From NCBI RefSeq assembly GCF_002285265.1, contig NZ_NSJB01000003.1, positions 186,001 to 250,000 on the forward strand: DNA of 64,000 nt. The letters run 5' to 3'. Position numbers and translations under genes: made by a program. This DNA is from Vandammella animalimorsus (lineage in GTDB: Bacteria; Pseudomonadota; Gammaproteobacteria; Burkholderiales; Burkholderiaceae_C). Positions 56,163 to 64,000 of the stretch are shown here, in pieces (position 1 is the stretch's first letter; each line of letters begins with the position of its first letter). The notes beneath the pieces were generated by a model that did not search any database, was not told the DNA's origin, and saw only the letters and a list, made by a program, of their open reading frames with translations.

Positions 56163-57003
56163 AAGAACCTGTGCACAGCCCCCGCGCCCGGCTGGCTGGC
56201 AAGAGGCAGTGAAGCGGCGTCGATGGGCTGCAAGGCGAAAAACGCAGCCGCACCGGGTGGCCCGGCGAGGCTTTGCAGGCGCGGCAGACCGCCCAAATCC
56301 ACTTGATTACCCGCCGTCCATGTAAAGCGTTCGACCAAGCTCAGAGCTTGGTCCAGGCCTGTGTGCGGCGGGCAACAAGTGGTTTGGGATGGACTGCAAG
56401 GCGCAAAACGCAGCCGGGCCGGGTGCCCGGCGAGGCTTTGCGGGCGTGACAGACCGCCAAAATTCGCTTCCATTGCACCGCCTCCTCACAGAGCCTTTGA
56501 CCAAGCTCAGAGCTTGGTCAAGGCCTGGGTGCAGCGGGCAACAAGTGGTTTGGGATGGCTGCAAGGCGCAAAACGCAGCCGGGCCGGGTGCCCGGCGAGG
56601 CTTTGCGGGCGTGACAGACCGCCCAAATTCGCTTCCATTGCACCGCCTCCTCACAGAGCCTTTGACCAAGCTCAGAGCTTGGTCCAGGCCTGTGTGCGGC
56701 GGGCAACAAGTGGTTTAGGATGGCTGCAAGGCGCAAAACGCAGCCGGGCCGGGTGCCCGGCGAGGCTTTGCGGGCGTGACAGACCGCCAAAATTCGCTTC
56801 CATTGCACCGCCTCCTCACAGAGCCTTTGACCAAGCTCAGAGCTTGGTCAAGGCCTGGGTGCAGCGGGCAACAAGTGGTTTGGGATGGCTGCAAGGCGCA
56901 AAACGCAGCCGGGCCGGGTGCCCGGCGAGGCTTTGCGGGCGTGACAGACCGCCCAAATTCGCTTCCATTGCACCGCCTCCTCACAGAGCCTTTGACCAAG
57001 CTC
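56163..57003. repeat. Five-unit tandem array of the MITE-like repeat
   Basis: Unit 1 (56163-56341) is diverged; units 2-5 start at about 56343, 56509, 56674 and 56839 with periods of 166, 165, 165 and 165. Units 2 and 4 share GGTCCAGGCCTGTGTGCGGC and CCGCCAAAATTCG. Units 3 and 5 share GGTCAAGGCCTGGGTGCAGC and CCGCCCAAATTCG. So units 2+3 and 4+5 are two copies of a 330-bp dimer. Junctions contain the palindrome GACCAAGCTC-A-GAGCTTGGTC. The array fills the gap between the divergent prfC and livK genes. Confidence 0.95.
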
Positions 57004-57185
57004 TTAGGGTAATCCTGCCCATGACAAGCCCCATGACGCACAGCACAATACGCCCCCCAGCCGCGCTGCCCCCCAGCGTGGCATTTTGATGGCGGCCTGC
57101 TGCCTGCCTTTGGCGGCCCCGGCCACTGAGCTGTGCAGCCGCCTGCACGACACAACACTTCGACACTCACAAGGAGCTTCTCAGC

Positions 57186-58298
57186 ATGATGCTTTCCTGG
57201 CGCACCCCCGTGCTGGCTGCGGCGGCCGCACTTTGCCTGGGCGGCGCGGCCCTGGCCGCGGACACGATCAAGATCGGCATTCCCCAGCCCATGACCGGGC
57301 CCAACACGCAGTACGGCGATCAGATTCAGGCCGGGGCCCTGACGGCCATCGAAACCATCAACGCCGCCGGCGGCGTGGTGGGCCGCAAGCTCGAGCCCAT
57401 CCTGATCGACGACGGCTGCGAGCCCAAGCAGGCCGTGCCGGCGGCCAACCAGGTGGTGAACTCCGGGGCGCGCTACGCGGTGGCGCACGCCTGCTCGGGC
57501 ACCACCATCCCGGCCGTGCCGATCTATGAGGAAGAGCAGATCGTCACCATCACGCCCGGCGCCACCAACCCGGCCGTGACCGACACCATCAAGCCGCATT
57601 TCTTCTTCCGCACCATTGGCCGCGACGACCAGCAAGGCCCGTTTGCCGCGCAGTACATCGCCGAGAAGCTCAAGCCCAAGAGCGTGGTGGTGCTGCACGA
57701 CAAGCAGTCCTACGGCGCGGGCGTGGCCACGCAGGTGCGTGATGCGCTGCAAAAGCATGGCGTCAACATCAGCCTGTTCGAGAGCATCAACGTGGGCGAC
57801 AGCGACTACTCGGCCATCATCACCAAGCTCAAGACCATGGCGCCGGATCTGGTCTATTTCGGCGGCTATCACCCGGAGCTGGGCCTGCTGCTGCGCCAGG
57901 CGCGCGAGCAAGGCCTGCAGGTGCAGTTCATGGGCCCGGAGGGCACGGCCAACCAGGATCTGGTGGCCATTGCCGGCCCGGCCATCGAGGGCCTGCTGGT
58001 GACGCTGCCGGCGGACTTCACCAAGCGCCCGGAAAACGCCGACATCGTCAAGGCCTTCCGCGATGCCAAGCGCGACCCGGACGGCGCCTTCCAGATGCCA
58101 GCCTATGCCGCCGTGGAGCTGCTGGCCACCGCCATCAAGGCCGTGGGCGACAACCCGGAGAAAGTGGCCGACTACCTGCACGCCGGCAGCTTCGACACCT
58201 CGATCGGCCGGGTCGAGTTCGATGCCAAGGGCGACCTGAAGAACTTCGAGTTTGCCGTCTACCAATGGGACAAGGCCGGCGGCAAAAAGCAGCTGTAA
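57186..58298 (+). CDS. livK: LivK-type periplasmic binding protein
   Basis: First gene of the plus-strand liv cluster, 370 residues. The signal peptide AAAAALCLGGAALA-ADT precedes IKIGIPQPMTGPNTQYGDQI. It shares long segments with the orphan protein at 10595 (EPILIDDGCEPKQAVPAANQ, DTIKPHFFFRT). AAGGAG lies before ATG 57186; the next codon is also ATG. It is followed by a strong stem-loop and livH. Likely substrate: branched-chain amino acids. Confidence 0.93.
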   Translation: MMLSWRTPVLAAAAALCLGGAALAADTIKIGIPQPMTGPNTQYGDQIQAGALTAIETINAAGGVVGRKLEPILIDDGCEPKQAVPAANQVVNSGARYAVAHACSGTTIPAVPIYEEEQIVTITPGATNPAVTDTIKPHFFFRTIGRDDQQGPFAAQYIAEKLKPKSVVVLHDKQSYGAGVATQVRDALQKHGVNISLFESINVGDSDYSAIITKLKTMAPDLVYFGGYHPELGLLLRQAREQGLQVQFMGPEGTANQDLVAIAGPAIEGLLVTLPADFTKRPENADIVKAFRDAKRDPDGAFQMPAYAAVELLATAIKAVGDNPEKVADYLHAGSFDTSIGRVEFDAKGDLKNFEFAVYQWDKAGGKKQL

Positions 58299-58390
58299 AC
58301 AGACAGACGACGCCTTCTTAGTTCTGCCCGCAGCGCGCCTGCCAGGCGCCACCCGCCGCAGCGCGCGCCATCCTCCCACAAAGGGATTCC

Positions 58391-58426
58391 GAAGCCGGCG
58401 CCAGCCACACGCTGGGCGCCGGCTTC
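58391..58426 (+). other. Stem-loop between livK and livH
   Basis: GAAGCCGGCGCC (58391-58402) pairs perfectly with GGCGCCGGCTTC (58415-58426) around a 12-base loop, 19 bp before livH. No T-run follows. By position it probably protects livK mRNA from 3' decay, giving more binding protein than permease. Confidence 0.65.
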
Positions 58427-58444
58427 GTCAGGAGCCATTTCTAC

Positions 58445-60593
<2,149 letters not shown>

Positions 60594-60597
<4 letters not shown>

Positions 60598-61408
60598 CGA
60601 CCGCACAGACCTTTTCCCATTCCGCCCCGGCCGCCATGGCCGGCGGTCAGGCGCCGCTGCTGAGCGTGCGCGAGCTGAGCATGCGCTTTGGCGGCCTGCT
60701 GGCCGTGGACAGCGTCTGCTTCGACGTTGCCCCCACCGAGATCTTCGCCATCATCGGCCCCAACGGCGCGGGCAAGACCACGGTGTTCAACTGCGTCGGC
60801 GGCTTCTACCGCCCCACCAGCGGGCAAATCCACATGGCCGGGCAGAACATTGCCGGCCTGCCCAGCCACAAGGTCGCGCGCCACGGCCTGGTGCGCACCT
60901 TCCAGAACGTGCGCCTGTTCAAGGAGCTGACCGCGCTGGAAAACCTGCTGGTGGCGCAGCACACCCAGGTCGAGAGCAACATGCTCAAGGGCCTGCTGAA
61001 GCTGCCCTCGTACCGCAAGGCCGAGCAGGACGCGCTCGAGCGCGCCGTCTGGTGGCTGGACTTCATGGGCATCCGCCAGTACGCCAACCGCGAGGCAGGC
61101 AATCTGGCCTACGGCCACCAGCGCCGCCTGGAAATCGCCCGCTGCATGATCACCAAGCCGAGGCTGCTGATGCTCGACGAACCGGCCGCGGGCCTGAACC
61201 CGCAGGAGAAGGTCGAGCTGCAGCACCTCATCGCCCAGCTGCGCGAGGACTTCAACGTCGCCGTGCTGCTGATCGAGCACGACATGAGCCTGGTGATGAA
61301 CGTCTCCGAGCGCATCCTGGTCATGGAGCACGGCAAGCCCATCATCACCGACACCCCTGACGCCGTGCGCAACGATCCGCGCGTCATCAAGGCCTACCTG
61401 GGAGAAGA

Positions 61409-61412
<4 letters not shown>
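60594..61412 (+). CDS. livG: LivG-type ABC ATPase
   Basis: ATPase subunit of 272 residues. The first 20 residues are a short variable leader, then [18 protein letters not shown], Walker [37 protein letters not shown], signature [14 protein letters not shown], Walker [17 protein letters not shown] and [10 protein letters not shown]. The ATG at 60594 overlaps the livM stop (ATGA). Confidence 0.95.
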
Positions 61413-62185
<773 letters not shown>

Positions 62186-62217
62186 GCCACGGCAAGCCGC
62201 CGCGCGGCGCAACACGC

Positions 62218-62248
62218 ATGGGCAGCCCACGGGCTGCCCATTTTCTTG
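62218..62248 (+). terminator. Intrinsic terminator after the plus-strand liv cluster
   Basis: ATGGGCAGCCC (62218-62228) pairs perfectly with GGGCTGCCCAT (62231-62241) and is followed by TTTCTTG. It lies 33 bp past the livF stop. Form and place fit a rho-independent terminator. Confidence 0.85.
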
Positions 62249-62404
62249 ATGCCGCACTCAGGCAAAGCACCCCGGCAAAGTGCCCAAACAAAGTATCCGA
62301 ACAAAGCGCCCGGGCAAGCGCCTTGGCATGACGCCCTTGCAAAGGCCCGGCCTCTGGCCTGGCACCCCGCGCATCCATCGGCCCCGCTCAAAAAATTACA
62401 CCCC

Positions 62405-62433
62405 ATATAATTAGCCGGCATACAATACGCCGC
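62405..62433 (+). promoter_or_regulatory. Promoter and possible operator of the marR gene
   Basis: A perfect TATAAT is at 62406-62411 and a second box TACAAT at 62421-62426, only eight bases before the ATG. GGCATA-CAA-TACGCC (62417-62431) is a near-perfect palindrome over the second box, as expected of a self-regulating MarR protein. Start from the second box would give an almost leaderless mRNA. Confidence 0.45.
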
Positions 62434-62934
62434 ATGATTAGCCTTGAGAAAAAATACCAGGCCCTGCTCGGCCAGGCCCAGCAGCGCGATCTGGCCGATG
62501 CGCAGAGCATGCGCCTGTGCTTCGAGCTACTCTCACTGAGCAGCGCCATCGACCGCGACTGCGCCGCCCGGTTGGCGCCGCACGGCCTGTCCGAAGGGCG
62601 CTTCGTGCTGCTGTTCCTGCTCGACGCTGCAGAGGGCGCAGCGCTGGCGCCCAATGCCCTGGCCGAGCAGGCCGGCATCAGCCGCGCCACCGTCACCGGC
62701 CTGCTCGACGGGCTGCAGCGCGAGGGCCTGATCGAACGCCAGCCCGACGCCCACGACCGCCGCGCACTGCGCATCGTGCTCACAGCCCAAGGGCGGCGCA
62801 CGGCCCGCAAGGTGATCGCACAGCACAGCCAATGGATCGCCCAGCTGCTGGCCCCGCTCAACAGCGCCGAGCGCGGGCAGCTCCAGCGCCTGCTGGGCAA
62901 AATCGCCGCCGCCATGCAGGAGGCCGCCCCATGA
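62434..62934 (+). CDS. MarR-family transcriptional regulator
   Basis: A 166-residue winged-helix regulator. The DNA-binding part is LAEQAGISRATVTGLLDGLQ with the wing RQPDAHDRRALRIVLTAQGR. Helices before (LSSAIDRDCAARLAPHGLSE) and after form the dimer domain. The ligand is unknown. A palindrome overlaps its promoter. The stop overlaps the next gene (ATGA), so it is co-transcribed with the HEAT-repeat protein. Confidence 0.9.
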   Translation: MISLEKKYQALLGQAQQRDLADAQSMRLCFELLSLSSAIDRDCAARLAPHGLSEGRFVLLFLLDAAEGAALAPNALAEQAGISRATVTGLLDGLQREGLIERQPDAHDRRALRIVLTAQGRRTARKVIAQHSQWIAQLLAPLNSAERGQLQRLLGKIAAAMQEAAP

Positions 62935-63719
62935 CCCAGGCCCCGGCGCGCAAGGGCGCCACCCGCGCCGCCGACATCCTGCCCGAGTTGCTGCAGGCGC
63001 TCTCGCGCGGCGAAGCCGCCAGCGCCACGCTGACCGAAGCCCTGGCCCTGGACCAGCGCCTGCTGGCCCGCAGCGCCTTGCCAGAGCTGAGTGCAGCCGC
63101 CCTGGCCCAGATCGACGCCGCCTGCCAGTTGGGCGTCCTCAAGCGCATGCAGGCGGTGGCCAGCTCGCTGCTGGCCGCGCTGGGCCCAGATGGCATTGCA
63201 CGCTGCCAGCAGCACCCCAGCGATACCGTACGCGGCTGGGCCTGCTTCATGATCGGCGCCCAGCCCGGCCTGCCATTGCCGCAGCGGCTGACCGCCATCG
63301 CCCCACTGGCCGATGACCCGCACTTTGCCGTGCGCGAGTGGGCTTGGCTGGCCGTGCGGCCTCGGCTGACCGCCGAACTGGATACAGCCATCGCCGCACT
63401 GGCGCACTGGACGCAACAGCCCAGCGAAAACCTGCGCCGCTTCGCCAGCGAAGCCCTGCGCCCGCGCGGCGTCTGGTGCGCACACATCGCCGCCCTCAAA
63501 CAAGCGCCGCAACGCGCCCTGCCCATCCTGCAGCCGCTGCGCGCCGATGGCTCGCGCTACGTGCAGGACTCGGTGGCCAACTGGCTCAACGATGCGGCCA
63601 AGGACCAGCCCGACTGGGTGCGCGCCCTGTGCCAGCAATGGCTGCAGCAATCGCCAGGCCCGGCCACGGCCCGCATCTGCCAGCGCGCCCAGCGCAGCCT
63701 GCCCGCACAAGCCCCATAG
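62931..63719 (+). CDS. AlkD-like HEAT-repeat protein (putative DNA alkylation repair)
   Basis: A 262-residue all-helical protein. The repeat helices (HPSDTVRGWACFMIGAQPG, DDPHFAVREWAWLAVRPRL, PSENLRRFASEALRPRGVW) and the C-terminal SRYVQDSVANWLNDAAKDQP-DWV match the DNA alkylation repair (AlkD-like) family, in which VANWLND-x-x-K is conserved. Whether it has glycosylase activity is not known. It overlaps the marR stop, so the regulator may control it. Confidence 0.75.
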   Translation: MTQAPARKGATRAADILPELLQALSRGEAASATLTEALALDQRLLARSALPELSAAALAQIDAACQLGVLKRMQAVASSLLAALGPDGIARCQQHPSDTVRGWACFMIGAQPGLPLPQRLTAIAPLADDPHFAVREWAWLAVRPRLTAELDTAIAALAHWTQQPSENLRRFASEALRPRGVWCAHIAALKQAPQRALPILQPLRADGSRYVQDSVANWLNDAAKDQPDWVRALCQQWLQQSPGPATARICQRAQRSLPAQAP

Positions 63720-63780
63720 CGCCTGCTTTGCATAGCGTGAACAGGCCCTAACTGTTTGGATTTTTTGGAGGACAAGACCC

Positions 63781-64000
63781 ATGACCCAGCAATACCTCGT
63801 CGAGCTTTACACCCCCAACGCCACATGGCTGGCCCTGCCTGCAGAACAAAGGCAAGCATTCATGAACCAGATCAATCAGGGCATGCAGGGCCTGGCTGGC
63901 GCAGGCATCGAGCTGTTGAGCCTGGCGCCCACCGCCAAGAATACCCCGCACGCCAGCGCGCACCGCTTCCTGGGCATTTGGCGCTTTGACAACGCCCAAG
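63781..64000 (+). CDS. Small conserved protein, partial at window edge
   Basis: The frame from ATG 63781 (GGAGG upstream) runs off the right edge after 73 codons. It starts MTQQYLVELYTPNATWLALP and contains AEQRQAFMNQINQGMQGLAG, which suggests a small alpha/beta-barrel protein of the DUF6616 or YCII-like kind. I cannot be more specific with the C-terminus missing. Confidence 0.55.
   Translation, partial: MTQQYLVELYTPNATWLALPAEQRQAFMNQINQGMQGLAGAGIELLSLAPTAKNTPHASAHRFLGIWRFDNAQ

Noticed and set aside
56361-57089. Open frame of four repeated peptides over the tandem array
   Set aside because: The 165-bp unit is a multiple of three, so a frame stays open by itself. The peptide has no family similarity and the same array is open on the other strand too.

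Overview
This is high-GC betaproteobacterial chromosome, most likely Burkholderiales/Comamonadaceae. The evidence is the gene order (rpsB-tsf-pyrH-frr-uppS-cdsA-dxr), GTP-type PEP carboxykinase, pcaIJF followed by a Bug/TTT binding protein, and several LivK-type transport systems. I recognise no rRNA or tRNA gene.

Layout. 1-5560 (minus): translation and envelope cluster rpsB, tsf, pyrH, frr, uppS, cdsA, dxr (dxr runs off the edge). 5978-8597 (plus): thrS and infC, the latter with an AUC start; the usual rpmI/rplT do not follow. 8826-11734: TPP riboswitch, two different TenA proteins and an orphan LivK-like binding protein. 11777-21859: housekeeping and accessory genes (glutathione reductase, ALDH7-type dehydrogenase, pckG, methyltransferase, LprI-trypsin fusion, EEP hydrolase, YqiA esterase), with a decayed type I-C-like CRISPR remnant at 15120-15279.

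21860-30088 is an AT-rich island holding a broken Rhs polymorphic-toxin locus. It contains separated Rhs pieces, at least three cysteine-rich toxin-tip remnants, and six small lipoprotein genes, four of which look like one immunity family. It also holds an IS3-family element inserted into one tip (4-bp target duplication) and an IS1595-like transposase remnant. Two tips are paralogues carrying HExxH and a downstream E-C-x-A-[YH] motif, so they look like a zinc-metalloprotease toxin family whose lipoprotein partners would act in the periplasm. Both copies are frameshifted.

30186-45069: beta-ketoadipate genes pcaIJF with a TTT binding protein, a Fic protein, a creatininase-family amidohydrolase, a DsbD/ScsB-like reductase, zapE, xseA, an M48 peptidase with LemA, and queA. 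45324-51465 (minus): a full liv ABC cluster with two near-identical binding proteins. 51702-56090: mutS and prfC. 57186-62185 (plus): a second liv cluster. 62434-64000: a MarR regulator, an AlkD-like HEAT protein and a partial small protein.

A family of about 165-bp intergenic repeats with imperfect terminal inverted repeats (MITE-like) sits between stop codons of convergent genes at 35191, 38936 and 42031. It forms a five-unit tandem array at 56163-57003, where the last four units make two copies of a 330-bp dimer. One copy supplies the last codons and the stop of the fic gene.
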